From positions 62,001 to 126,000 of the forward strand of contig CAVOGC010000001.1 in assembly GCA_963695105.1 (NCBI GenBank): a stretch of DNA of 64,000 nt, read 5' to 3'. The notes beneath the pieces are model-generated. The model was not told the origin of the DNA and did no database searches. It saw only the letters and a list, made by a program, of their open reading frames with translations. Positions 8,840-17,665 of the stretch are shown here, one piece after another. Both the position numbers and the translations under genes were made by a program. Every line of letters begins with the position of its first letter. Within the stretch, counting starts at the first letter, position 1. The stretch comes from Competibacter sp963695105 (GTDB taxonomy: Bacteria > Pseudomonadota > Gammaproteobacteria > Competibacterales > Competibacteraceae).

Positions 8840-10132
8840 ATGGCGTACCTCAGCGTTGAGCAACTGAAAAAAGACTGGGCCGAAAATCCCCGCTGGAAGG
8901 GCATCACGCGCGGCTACACCGCTGAAGAAGTTGTGCGTCTACGCGGCAACGTACCCATCGAATACAGCCTGGCGCAACGGGGCGCCGAGAATTTGTGGAA
9001 GCTGATCACCACCACACCCTACGTCAACTGCCTGGGCGCGCTGACCGGCGGACAGGCGATGCAGCAGGCCAAGGCTGGCATCAAGGCCATCTACCTGTCC
9101 GGCTGGCAGGTCGCCGCCGACAACAACACCTATATGTCGATGTATCCCGACCAGTCATTGTATCCGGTCAACTCGGTGCCGGCGGTGGTCGAGCGTATCA
9201 ACAACACCTTCAAGCGCGCCGATGAAATCCAGTGTGCTCGGGGCATCCATCCAGGCCACAAGGATTTCGTGGATTACTTCCTGCCCATCGTCGGCGACGC
9301 CGAAGCCGGCTTCGGCGGCGTGCTCAACGCCCACGAGTTGATGAAATCGATGATCCGCGCTGGCGCGGGCGGCGTTCATTTCGAGGATCAACTGGCCTCG
9401 GTCAAGAAGTGCGGCCACATGGGCGGCAAGGTGCTGGTGCCGAGTCAGGAAGCGGTGCAGAAATTGATCGCTGCCCGCCTGGCGGCCGATGTGTATGGAG
9501 TGCCGACCATCATTCTGGCTCGCACCGATGCCGAAGCGGCTGACCTGCTGACCAGCGACTGCGATGAAAATGACAAGCCGTTCTGCACCGGCGAGCGCAC
9601 CGTTGAGGGCTTCTACAAGACCAAGAAGGGTCTGGAGCAGGCGATTTCGCGCGGTCTGGCCTATGCGCCCTACGCCGATATGGTGTGGTGCGAAACCGGC
9701 ACCCCGGATCTTAGCTTCGCCAAGAAGTTTGCTGATGCCATCCAGAACCAGTTCCCTGGCAAGATGCTGGCCTACAACTGCTCGCCCTCGTTCAACTGGA
9801 AGAAGAACCTGGATGACGCCACCATCGCCAAGTTCCAGCGCGAACTGGGCGCGATGGGTTACAAGTATCAGTTCATCACTCTGGCCGGTATTCACAATAT
9901 GTGGTACCACATGTTCGACTTGGCGCAAGACTATGTGAAGCGCGGCATGTCCGCCTATGTCGAGAAGGTGCAGGAGCCCGAATTCGCCGCCCGCGACCGC
10001 GGCTACACCTTCGTGTCCCACCAGCAGGAAGTGGGCACCGGCTACTTCGACGACATGACCACCGTGATTCAGGGCGGTGTGTCTTCGGTCACCGCGCTGA
10101 CCGGGTCCACCGAAGAAGAGCAATTCCACTGA
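8840..10132 (+). CDS. aceA: Isocitrate lyase
   Basis: This enzyme cleaves isocitrate to glyoxylate and succinate, the first step of the glyoxylate shunt that lets cells grow on acetate or C2 units. It has 430 residues, matching the short bacterial form. The catalytic segment KKCGHMGGKVLVPS is visible near residue 190, and the substrate segment YNCSPSFNWKKNLDD follows. The open frame begins at 8576, but the upstream part is untranslated leader; the ATG at 8840 follows an AGAGGA site and matches the family N-terminus (MAYLSVEQLKKDW). A strong terminator follows, so it is not co-transcribed with aceB. No isocitrate dehydrogenase kinase (aceK) is present here. Confidence 0.98.
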   Translation: MAYLSVEQLKKDWAENPRWKGITRGYTAEEVVRLRGNVPIEYSLAQRGAENLWKLITTTPYVNCLGALTGGQAMQQAKAGIKAIYLSGWQVAADNNTYMSMYPDQSLYPVNSVPAVVERINNTFKRADEIQCARGIHPGHKDFVDYFLPIVGDAEAGFGGVLNAHELMKSMIRAGAGGVHFEDQLASVKKCGHMGGKVLVPSQEAVQKLIAARLAADVYGVPTIILARTDAEAADLLTSDCDENDKPFCTGERTVEGFYKTKKGLEQAISRGLAYAPYADMVWCETGTPDLSFAKKFADAIQNQFPGKMLAYNCSPSFNWKKNLDDATIAKFQRELGAMGYKYQFITLAGIHNMWYHMFDLAQDYVKRGMSAYVEKVQEPEFAARDRGYTFVSHQQEVGTGYFDDMTTVIQGGVSSVTALTGSTEEEQFH

Positions 10133-10183
10133 GCCGGTCTGTTTCCGCCAGTCGCCAGTGAGCGCTGACGGAACCCAGTAATG

Positions 10184-10220
10184 GACAAAAACCCGGAGGC
10201 GAACCCTCCGGGTTTTTGTC
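10184..10220 (+). terminator. Rho-independent terminator of aceA
   Basis: A perfect 16-bp stem (GACAAAAACCCGGAGG, 10184-10199, with its complement at 10205-10220) has a 5-nt loop and a T5 tract inside the 3' arm. The matching A-tract on the 5' arm makes it potentially bidirectional. Confidence 0.9.
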
Positions 10221-10281
10221 TTGGAAACCGCGATAAAATGATGCACGCCAATTTTAACGAACATCCCTTCAAGGAGTAGCC

Positions 10282-11880
10282 ATGAAGCTGAACCTACCTG
10301 CTGGCGTACAAGTGAACGCCCCACTTCATCCCCGTTTCGACGAGGTTCTCACTCACGACGCCCTGGCGCTGGTGGCCAAGCTGCATCGCGCCTTTGAGTC
10401 GCGCCGCCAAGAGTTATTGAAAGCCCGCGTTGAGCGCCAGACTCGGATCGACGCCGGCGAAATGCCCGACTTCCTGGCGGAAACCAAGCACATCCGCGAG
10501 GGTGACTGGAAGGTCGCGTCGTTGCCCAAGGCGCTGGAGCGCCGCCGCACCGAAATCACCGGTCCGGTTGAAAGCAAGATGATCATTAACGCCTATAACT
10601 CTGGCGCGGATTCCTACATGACCGACTTTGAGGATTCCAACAGCCCCAACTGGTACAACCAGATTCAAGGTCAGGTGAATCTATTTGACGCCATCCGTCA
10701 TCAGATCAGCTACGTCAACGAGGCCGGCAAGAAATACCAACTCAATGATCAGATCGCTACTCTGCAAATCCGTCCGCGCGGTTGGCATCTGGACGAGAAG
10801 CATGTCACCGTGGACGGCCAGCGTGTCTCCGGCGGCATTTTCGATTTTGGCCTGGTGTTCTTCCACAATGCCAAGGAACAGATCGCTCGGGGCGCTGGCC
10901 CGTTTTATTACCTGCCAAAGATGGAATCACACCTGGAAGCCCGGTTGTGGAACGACATCTTTGTCATGGCGCAAAATGAGCTGGGCATTCCGCGGGGAAC
11001 GATTAAAGCGACCGTGCTGATCGAGACCATTCTCGCGACTTTCGAGATGGAGGAGATTCTTTACGAACTGCGCGAACATTCCGCTGGCTTGAACGCCGGT
11101 CGCTGGGATTACATTTTCAGTTGCATTAAGAAATTCAAGAAGAACAAGAACTTTTGCCTGGCCAACCGCGGCGCTATCACCATGGAAGTGCCGTTCATGC
11201 GCTCCTATGCCCTGCAACTGGTCAAGATTTGCCACAAGCGTGGCGCGCCGGCGATGGGCGGCATGTCGGCGCTGATTCCGATCAAGGACGATCCGGTCGC
11301 CAACGAGAAAGCGCTGGCCGGTATCCGTCACGACAAGACCCGCGACGCCAACGACGGCTTTGATGGCGGTTGGGTGGCGCATCCCGGTCTGGTGCCCATC
11401 GCCCACGAGGAATTCGTCAAGGTGCTGGGCGACAGGCCGAACCAGTGGGACAAGCAGCGCGATGACGTGTTCACGGCCAAGAATTTCCTGGATTTCCAAC
11501 CCGAGCAGCCGATCACCGAGGTCGGCCTGCGCAACAACATCAACGTCGGCATTCACTACCTGGGGTCCTGGCTGGCCGGTAATGGTTGCGTGCCGATCCA
11601 TAATTTAATGGAGGACGCCGCCACCGCCGAGATTTCCCGCTCGCAGGTGTGGCAGTGGGTGGTCAGCCCGAAAGGCGTCCTGGACGATGGCCGCAAGGTC
11701 ACCGCCGACATGGTGCGCGCGCTGATCCCCGAGGAGTTGGCCAAGGTGAAAGCCACCGTCACCGCCCAGGGCGAAGATACGGCGACCTACGAACAGGCGG
11801 CCGGCATTTTCGAGAAAATGAGCCTGTCGCCGGACTACCCCGAGTTCCTGACCCTGCCGCTGTACGAGGCGATGGATTGA
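10282..11880 (+). CDS. aceB: Malate synthase A
   Basis: This enzyme condenses glyoxylate with acetyl-CoA to malate, the second glyoxylate-shunt step. At 532 residues it has the isoform A length. The family signature KATVLIETILATFEMEEIL and the glyoxylate/Mg site segment IRPRGWHLDEKHV are visible. AAGGAG lies about 6 nt before the ATG. It has its own leader after the aceA terminator, so the two shunt genes are neighbours but separate units. Confidence 0.98.
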   Translation: MKLNLPAGVQVNAPLHPRFDEVLTHDALALVAKLHRAFESRRQELLKARVERQTRIDAGEMPDFLAETKHIREGDWKVASLPKALERRRTEITGPVESKMIINAYNSGADSYMTDFEDSNSPNWYNQIQGQVNLFDAIRHQISYVNEAGKKYQLNDQIATLQIRPRGWHLDEKHVTVDGQRVSGGIFDFGLVFFHNAKEQIARGAGPFYYLPKMESHLEARLWNDIFVMAQNELGIPRGTIKATVLIETILATFEMEEILYELREHSAGLNAGRWDYIFSCIKKFKKNKNFCLANRGAITMEVPFMRSYALQLVKICHKRGAPAMGGMSALIPIKDDPVANEKALAGIRHDKTRDANDGFDGGWVAHPGLVPIAHEEFVKVLGDRPNQWDKQRDDVFTAKNFLDFQPEQPITEVGLRNNINVGIHYLGSWLAGNGCVPIHNLMEDAATAEISRSQVWQWVVSPKGVLDDGRKVTADMVRALIPEELAKVKATVTAQGEDTATYEQAAGIFEKMSLSPDYPEFLTLPLYEAMD

Positions 11881-11905
11881 TCTGATCTGGTCAGCGTTTG
11901 ACATG

Positions 11906-11938
11906 AAAACGGCGTTCGGGAAACCGGGCGCCGTTTTT
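11906..11938 (+). terminator. Rho-independent terminator of aceB
   Basis: The stem AAAACGGCG (11906-11914) pairs with CGCCGTTTT (11929-11937) and runs into a T5 tract, 25 nt after the malate synthase stop. Confidence 0.85.
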
Positions 11939-12037
11939 GCCGTCTGATTTCTGTTGATAGCCTTTCAATGTTATGAAAAAGCACGGCTAATTCCTCCAAG
12001 TCCTGTCGCGCTTGCCGCGGTTTCGAGGTCGCTTCTA

Positions 12038-13900
12038 ATGATGCGTCGTGCAAAGCACGGATCGATTCTACGACTTTGGGTCGCGTGCTGGCTGTTGTTT
12101 GCGCCGGCCGCTCCGGCCGCGGAGAACCGGAACGTCCTCGTGCTGTATTCCAACCATCGCTTACTGCCGGCGAATCTCGAGTTCGAAGCCGCCCTGCGCG
12201 AGACGCTCGCCAATTCGACGGAGCTGAACGCCGAGTTTCTCGACTATCCCCGTTTTGAAGGAGGGCCCTACACGCGCGCCCTGACCACGTTCCTGCGCGA
12301 GAAGTACGCGTTGCGACCGCCGGCCGTGCTGGTCGTCGCGGCCGAGGGGGCGCTCGATTTCGCGCTCCGCCATCGCGACGAGCTGTTTCCGCGGGTCCCG
12401 ATCATCCATGCGGCCGTTCCCCGGTCGTTCCTGCAATCGCGCCCGCCACTGCCGGCCGACGTGGTCGGCGTTCCGATCGAATACGATTTTCCGGGCACCA
12501 TTGAGCTGGCGCTGCGCTGGCATCCGCGCGCCCGCCGGCTGCTGGTGGTGACGGGCGCCTCCGCGCAGGATCGCATCTGGGAAGCGGATTTGCGCGGCGA
12601 CGCGTCGCGATTCCAGGACCGGGTAACCACCGAGTTTCTCGCCGGCCTGCCGACCGATGCGCTGTTGCAACGGCTGAGTGAGTTGGGCAGCGACACCGTG
12701 GTGTTTACGCCGGGCTACTTCGAGGACGGCGTCGGTCACCTGTTTTCCCCGCGCGAAGCCGCCCGGCTCATGGCCGCCGCCGCCGCCGCGCCGGTGTACG
12801 GACCCTTCGATACCTTCATCGGCACCGGCATCGTCGGTGGCTCCATGCCGAATTTCGCGGCCATGGGGCGGCAGGCGGGACGCCTCGTGAACGATCGGCT
12901 TGCCGGCGGCGCGCCCGCCGCGCCGCGCTTGCCGGAGACTATGCCCAAGGCTGTGAACGTCGACTGGCGACAGATCCGGCGGTGGGACATCGACCCGAGT
13001 GCCATTCCGGACGACGCCATCGTGCGGTTCAAACCCCCGACGCTCCTGGAGGAACATGCAACCGCAATGGTCGTCGCCACTGTCATATTCCTGCTGCAGG
13101 CTGGACTGATCGCCGGACTCCTGTTCGAACGCCGTCGCCGTCGCCGGATGGAACTGGCCGTACAGCAACAGCGCTTCGAACTCGCCCATGCCTCGCGGCT
13201 GGCGGTCGCCGGGGAGTTGACGGGCGCGATCGCCCACGAGATTAACCAGCCCCTCGGCGCTATTCTGAGCAATGCCGATGCCGCCGACCTCCTGCTCGCG
13301 TCCGGTGCGGATCGGCGTGACGAACTACGCGCGATTTTGGCCGACATTCGTCAGGACAACGTGCGGGCCAGCGAGGTCATCCGCCGGCTGCGGGCGATGC
13401 TCGCCAAGCAGCCGGTCGACTGGCACTCCTTCGATCTCAACGATGCTGTCCGCGAGCTGGAACCCGTGCTCCGCGCCGAAGCGCGGCGGCGCGGGGTGAC
13501 GCTCGACCTGCGACTTGCCGCGACCGCCGCCATCCTGGTCGGCGATCGAGTCCAGATCCAGCAGGTGCTCCTCAATCTGGCGCTCAACGCCATGGATGCG
13601 GCGAACGGCCTGCCCGAGGCCCGACGCGCGGTCGCCGTGTCCGTCGAACGCGACGCGGATCGCCTGGCTTTGGTGGTCCGCGATCGCGGACACGGCATCG
13701 CCCCCGAGCATCTGCCGAAGTTGTTCGATTCGTTCTTCAGCACCAAGCCCCGGGGCATGGGACTGGGGCTGTCGATCACCCGTACCCTCGTCGATGCCCA
13801 CGGCGGCCGCATCTGGGCCGAATCCGGTCCCGGCGCGGGCGCGGTGTTCCGGGTCGAATGGCCAGTGGCCGGCGGCGCGGGTACAGCGGAGCCGGCATGA
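12038..13900 (+). CDS. Sensor histidine kinase with periplasmic-binding-protein-like sensor domain
   Basis: This is a membrane kinase of 620 residues. An N-terminal hydrophobic signal/anchor (LWVACWLLFAPAAPA) is followed by a periplasmic region of about 300 residues resembling ABC-type substrate-binding domains (NVLVLYSNHRLLPAN, VVGVPIEYDFPGTIEL). One transmembrane helix (MVVATVIFLLQAGLIAGLLF) comes next, then the kinase core: H-box AIAHEINQPLGAILSN, N-box VLLNLALNAMDA, G1 DRGHGIAPE, F-box FDSFFSTK and G2 GMGLGLSI. The H-box and HEINQPL style match FixL/NtrB-like kinases. The ATG at 12038 (second of two close starts) gives a proper signal; the frame opens at 11954. Its stop overlaps the next regulator gene as ATGA, so the two are a cognate pair. 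The ligand is unknown. Confidence 0.88.
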   Translation: MMRRAKHGSILRLWVACWLLFAPAAPAAENRNVLVLYSNHRLLPANLEFEAALRETLANSTELNAEFLDYPRFEGGPYTRALTTFLREKYALRPPAVLVVAAEGALDFALRHRDELFPRVPIIHAAVPRSFLQSRPPLPADVVGVPIEYDFPGTIELALRWHPRARRLLVVTGASAQDRIWEADLRGDASRFQDRVTTEFLAGLPTDALLQRLSELGSDTVVFTPGYFEDGVGHLFSPREAARLMAAAAAAPVYGPFDTFIGTGIVGGSMPNFAAMGRQAGRLVNDRLAGGAPAAPRLPETMPKAVNVDWRQIRRWDIDPSAIPDDAIVRFKPPTLLEEHATAMVVATVIFLLQAGLIAGLLFERRRRRRMELAVQQQRFELAHASRLAVAGELTGAIAHEINQPLGAILSNADAADLLLASGADRRDELRAILADIRQDNVRASEVIRRLRAMLAKQPVDWHSFDLNDAVRELEPVLRAEARRRGVTLDLRLAATAAILVGDRVQIQQVLLNLALNAMDAANGLPEARRAVAVSVERDADRLALVVRDRGHGIAPEHLPKLFDSFFSTKPRGMGLGLSITRTLVDAHGGRIWAESGPGAGAVFRVEWPVAGGAGTAEPA

Positions 13901-14517
13901 CCACCCCTACACCCCTGATCCACGTCGTCGATGACGACGAGTCACTGCGCACGGCGCTGCTGCGGTTGCTCGACGCGGCCGGCTTCAACGCGCGCGGCTA
14001 CGCCTCGGTGGGCGATTTCCTGTTGCAGCCGCCGCCGGATGGTCCCGGTTGCGTGCTGCTGGATGTGCGGATGCCGGGGCCGTCGGGTCTCGACCTGCAA
14101 GCCGCTCTGCTGCGCCAGGGCAATGCGCTGCCGGTGGTTTTTCTCACCGGCTACGCCGACGTGGCTGCCAGCGTGCAGGCGATGAAGGCGGGGGCGGTGG
14201 ATTTTTTGACCAAGCCGGTCCAACGCGAGGCCCTGTTCGAGGCGCTCCAGCGCGCGCTCGCCAGCGACGCGGCCGAGCGCGCGGCCTGCGCGGAAGCGGA
14301 GCAATTGCGCGCGGCCTTTGCCGCGCTGACCCCCCGCGAGCAAGCGGTTTTCGACCGCGTTGTCGCCGGTCAGCTCAACAAACAGATCGCCGATGCGCTG
14401 GGAATCGCGGAACGCACCGTCAAGATGCAGCGCGCGCAACTGATGACAAAGCTGGGCGTGAGTTCGGCGGCCGAACTCGGCCGGTTGGCCGAGCGGCTGC
14501 AACACCTGCCCGACTGA
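13897..14517 (+). CDS. FixJ/LuxR-family response regulator
   Basis: This is a DNA-binding regulator of 206 residues. The receiver domain has acidic residues VVDDDESL, the phosphorylation aspartate in LLDVRMPGPSGLDL, the threonine in FLTGYAD and the lysine in FLTKPVQ. The C-terminal LuxR helix-turn-helix reads LTPREQAVFDRVVAGQLNKQ and IADALGIAERTVKMQRAQLM. The ATG at 13897 overlaps the kinase stop. The domain order is that of FixJ/NodW regulators. The downstream sulfatase genes are plausible targets by position only. Confidence 0.9.
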   Translation: MTTPTPLIHVVDDDESLRTALLRLLDAAGFNARGYASVGDFLLQPPPDGPGCVLLDVRMPGPSGLDLQAALLRQGNALPVVFLTGYADVAASVQAMKAGAVDFLTKPVQREALFEALQRALASDAAERAACAEAEQLRAAFAALTPREQAVFDRVVAGQLNKQIADALGIAERTVKMQRAQLMTKLGVSSAAELGRLAERLQHLPD

Positions 14518-14739
14518 TCCCGTCCGCGTTCGCGATCACGCCCACCTTTGCCCTTTCGGGCAAATCCCCTTGCCCCTTCGTCCAATAGTCTCGTTGCCGT
14601 TCCGGTGGGATGATAAGCAATAGAACATGCGGATTAGTCGGGTATTCCATTTATTGGTGAAGAGCCGATCACCTGTTCGACGGGCTGCCGGCGGTTTGGC
14701 CCGATGGTATGGTAACGATGTTCAATTCGGAGAGATGCC

Positions 14740-15051
14740 ATGAAGAAATCCATGATTGTGACGAGCGGTCTGGCTTTGTTGATGGGCGCGGGCGTCGCGC
14801 TGGCGGTCGGTTGGGACCAGGAGAGTTTTCCCCCGTTCTCGGAAGTGGATGCCAATAAGGACGGCAAGGTCACCATGCAGGAAGCGCAAGCCCACCCAGG
14901 CGTCACCGCGGCGGCGACGAAAGCAAAACCGGGGAACACTGCTGAGGCAGCCCTGAAAAGCTTCTTTAGCGAAGCCCATCAACAGGACAAAAACAAGCCC
15001 TATGACTCGCCCATGACCCAGGAAGAATGGGAAGGCATGACCGGTAAGTAA
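14740..15051 (+). CDS. Secreted EF-hand domain protein
   Basis: This is a small exported protein of 103 residues: signal peptide (LALLMGAGVALA) then one clear EF-hand loop DANKDGKVTMQE, with Asp/Asn/Asp/Gly/Glu at the calcium-binding positions. A second loop is not evident, but DKNKPYDSPMTQEEWE near the end is EF-hand-like. GGAGAG precedes the ATG. Related short EF-hand proteins are common near sensor kinases and sulfatases, and sulfatases bind calcium; a link here is inference. Confidence 0.75.
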   Translation: MKKSMIVTSGLALLMGAGVALAVGWDQESFPPFSEVDANKDGKVTMQEAQAHPGVTAAATKAKPGNTAEAALKSFFSEAHQQDKNKPYDSPMTQEEWEGMTGK

Positions 15052-15148
15052 GCGAACCCCCGGGCGGGTAACCCCCCGGTCGCCTCCCCGACCGGACCGG
15101 GGTTTGCCCTCGTTTTGATTGGCCGATTCGTCGGCGAGGAGGTCCGCG

Positions 15149-15532
15149 ATGGTGATGGTCGGCCAGAAGATCCTCATCGTCGAGGATGACGACAGCCTGC
15201 GGCCGGCGCTCGAACGCCTGCTGAACGCCGCCGGTTGGCGGGCAGTGATCCACGCCTCGGCGGAGGCGCTGCTGGCGGACCCCGCCGCCGGGGATGCCGC
15301 GTGCGTGGTCTGCGACCTGAAATTGCCGGCGATGTCCGGTTTAGATATGTTGCCCGAATGGCGCGCACTCGGCGGGAAGGCGCCGGTGATTTTGATTACG
15401 GCGTATGACACGCCGGGCCTCAGGGAGGCGGCGGCGCGGCGCGGCGTGGCCGCCTATTTGGCCAAACCGTTTCGCGGCACCGCATTGCTGGAAGCCATCG
15501 ACGCCGCGATCACGGCCGCGAAGCTACAATGA
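15149..15532 (+). CDS. Stand-alone receiver-domain response regulator
   Basis: This is a single-domain receiver of 127 residues without an output domain. It has the acidic pocket VEDDDSLRPALERLLNAAGW, the phospho-acceptor aspartate in CDLKLPAMSGLDML, the threonine in LITAYDT and the lysine in AKPFRG. The ATG at 15149 follows GAGGAGG at proper spacing; an in-frame TTG at 15119 is less likely. It sits between the kinase/FixJ pair and the sulfatase genes and may be a second phosphoryl acceptor for the same kinase. Confidence 0.88.
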   Translation: MVMVGQKILIVEDDDSLRPALERLLNAAGWRAVIHASAEALLADPAAGDAACVVCDLKLPAMSGLDMLPEWRALGGKAPVILITAYDTPGLREAAARRGVAAYLAKPFRGTALLEAIDAAITAAKLQ

Positions 15533-15554
15533 GAAGTCTGCTATTCTTTCAGTG

Positions 15555-15599
15555 CCCTCGTCTCCAACCCTTACCCCAGGCCCGCATGTGGGCGCGGGA
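15555..15599. repeat. Short GC-rich intergenic repeat copy
   Basis: CCCTCGTCTCCAACCCTTAC continues into CCCGCATGTGGGCGCGGG, like the C-rich arm of the repeats at 2963-3074 and 35911-36006. It lies between the receiver gene and the LysM-sulfatase gene. Confidence 0.4.
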
Positions 15600-15635
15600 T
15601 TCTGAATACCACTTTTTAACCGGAGGATAGTGCTC

Positions 15636-17579
15636 ATGCGACTCAACAAACGAACGCTCCCGAAATCGTCCCCCATGGCGGGGCTCAAAACCGTCTGCTC
15701 GGTACTGGCGCTGACCGCCTGTCTGGCCATCGGCAGCGCCCAGGCCGCCGACCAGGGATCTCGCCACCACGCCAAGGGCGAATACGATACCGTGACCGCC
15801 ACCTATGGGGTGGTCGAGGGTGATGAGCTGATCGTGATCAGCGAACGCTTCCAGATTCCGCTGGACGCCCTGAAGGCGCAGAATAAACTGACCTCGGACG
15901 TGATCAAGCCCGGTCAGAAGCTGACCATCGGAAGCCCTGCCGGCGCGACCGGTGGCAAGCCCAACATCCTGTTCATCATGGGCGATGACATTGGCATCAT
16001 GAACGTGGGTGCTTACCATCAGGGCCTGATGGTCGGCGAGACCCCGAACATCGACCGCATCGGCCAAGAAGGCGCGAAGTTCATGACCTATTATGCCGAG
16101 CAGAGCTGCACGGCCGGTCGCACCGCCTTCTTCACCGGCATGCATCCCTTGCGGGCGGGCATGGTCATGCCGCAGCTTCCGGGCGCCACCAGTTCGCTGT
16201 TGCCGGGCACGCCCGCGCTGGCGAAATTCCTGCTGGATCTCGGCTACAACACCGGCGAGTTCGGCAAGAACCACCTCGGCGATAAATCGGCGTCGCTGCC
16301 CACGGCCCACGGCTTCCAGGAGTTCTGGGGCTACCTGTATCACCTCGACGCCATGCAGGGGGTGAGCTTCCCGGATATCAATAAGACGCCGACCGATCAG
16401 GCCGTTGTTCCGCCCTGTAAGAACACCCCGGTCAAGGGGCTCGCGGAGGTCCCCGGCGCCGTGGATCCGAAGACCGCGCTCTGTATGACCCCGCCACGGC
16501 CGGTCATCCACTGTACTTCATCGGACGGCACGGAAGCGAACCAGAGCTGCAAGGACATGGGGCCGCTGACGCTGGAACGTTCCAAGACCGTGGACGAGGA
16601 AATCTCCGCCCAGGTCATCGACTTCCTCGAGCGCAACGACCCCGAGAAGACCAAAAAGCCGTTCTTCGTCTGGTATAACCCGGCGCGCATGCACGTCACC
16701 ACCATGCTCTCGGACAAGTACGCGGACATGCTGGGCGAGAAGGGCGGTAAGGACTGGGGTATCAACGAAGCCGGCATGAAGCAGATGGACGACAACATCG
16801 GCTACGTGTTTAAAAAGCTCGAGGAAATGGGCGAGCTCGACAACACCATCATCGTCTTTACCACCGACAACGGCGCCGAGGCAATCACCTACCCGGACGG
16901 CGGGATCACGCCCTTCAGGGGCGGCAAGCTCACCACCTGGGAAGGCGGTATGCGGGCGCCGATGGTCATTCGCTGGCCGGGGCACGTCAAGGCTGGCACG
17001 AATCCGGACCAGATCTTCTCGTCACTGGACTGGGTGCCCACCTTCGTCAATATCGCCGGCGGGCCTTCGGGTGATGGTCTGAAGAAGCAGATCGAGGCCG
17101 GCAAGTACCCCGGCATCGTCAAGACCACGCTGGACGGCTTCGACCAGCGGGACTATCTCGAGGGCAAGGCGGATTCGGCACGCGACCACTTCTTCTACTA
17201 CACCGGTGCACAGCCTTCGGCGGTGCGGTACAAGAACTGGAAGTTCTACTACACGATGGTGTCTTCCAATGCGCAGGATATCTTCATGGACGCAAGCACC
17301 TATCACTGGACCCAGGTCAACAACCTCAAGCGTGATCCCTTCGAGCGGTCGGTCGCGTCGGCTGACGGTACCCTCATGGGCTACGGCGGCGCCCTGGCTG
17401 CTCCAAGCACGGCGTTCATCTATGACTGGAACCTGCTGCCCATCGGGCAGCTGCTGTGGCTGAAGGAACTCGAGACGTACAGGACCTTCCCGTCGCTGCA
17501 GACTCCGGCGAGCTACAACCTGGATAACATCATCAAGGCGATGCAGGATGCGAAACACATCAGCCACCAGGGTCACTAA
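15636..17579 (+). CDS. Secreted sulfatase with N-terminal LysM domain
   Basis: This is an exported protein of 647 residues in the alkaline-phosphatase/sulfatase superfamily. A signal peptide (LALTACLAIGSAQA) is followed by a LysM-like domain at about residues 48-110 (YGVVEGDELIVISERFQIPL, DVIKPGQKLTIGSP). The sulfatase domain then begins at PNILFIMGDDIGIMN. The Cys-type active-site motif is SCTAGR, where the cysteine would be oxidised to formylglycine, and metal and sulfate residues are seen in DNGAEAITYPDGG. GGAGG lies 9 nt upstream of the ATG; the GTG at 15630 is too close to it. The fusion suggests anchoring to peptidoglycan or a chitin-like glycan. No formylglycine-generating enzyme is seen in the window. 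Confidence 0.86.
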   Translation: MRLNKRTLPKSSPMAGLKTVCSVLALTACLAIGSAQAADQGSRHHAKGEYDTVTATYGVVEGDELIVISERFQIPLDALKAQNKLTSDVIKPGQKLTIGSPAGATGGKPNILFIMGDDIGIMNVGAYHQGLMVGETPNIDRIGQEGAKFMTYYAEQSCTAGRTAFFTGMHPLRAGMVMPQLPGATSSLLPGTPALAKFLLDLGYNTGEFGKNHLGDKSASLPTAHGFQEFWGYLYHLDAMQGVSFPDINKTPTDQAVVPPCKNTPVKGLAEVPGAVDPKTALCMTPPRPVIHCTSSDGTEANQSCKDMGPLTLERSKTVDEEISAQVIDFLERNDPEKTKKPFFVWYNPARMHVTTMLSDKYADMLGEKGGKDWGINEAGMKQMDDNIGYVFKKLEEMGELDNTIIVFTTDNGAEAITYPDGGITPFRGGKLTTWEGGMRAPMVIRWPGHVKAGTNPDQIFSSLDWVPTFVNIAGGPSGDGLKKQIEAGKYPGIVKTTLDGFDQRDYLEGKADSARDHFFYYTGAQPSAVRYKNWKFYYTMVSSNAQDIFMDASTYHWTQVNNLKRDPFERSVASADGTLMGYGGALAAPSTAFIYDWNLLPIGQLLWLKELETYRTFPSLQTPASYNLDNIIKAMQDAKHISHQGH

Positions 17580-17608
17580 CGGCGCGAAGCGCCGGTGATG
17601 CGATAGAC

Positions 17609-17639
17609 CGGGCGGCTCGCAAGGGCCGCCCGTTTCTTT
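17609..17639 (+). terminator. Terminator after LysM-sulfatase
   Basis: CGGGCGGC (17609-17616) pairs with GCCGCCCG (17625-17632), followed by TTTCTTT. It may separate the sulfatase transcript from the HAD gene, or attenuate it. Confidence 0.65.
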
Positions 17640-17665
17640 GGAATTCGATGAGTGGAGAATCAACC

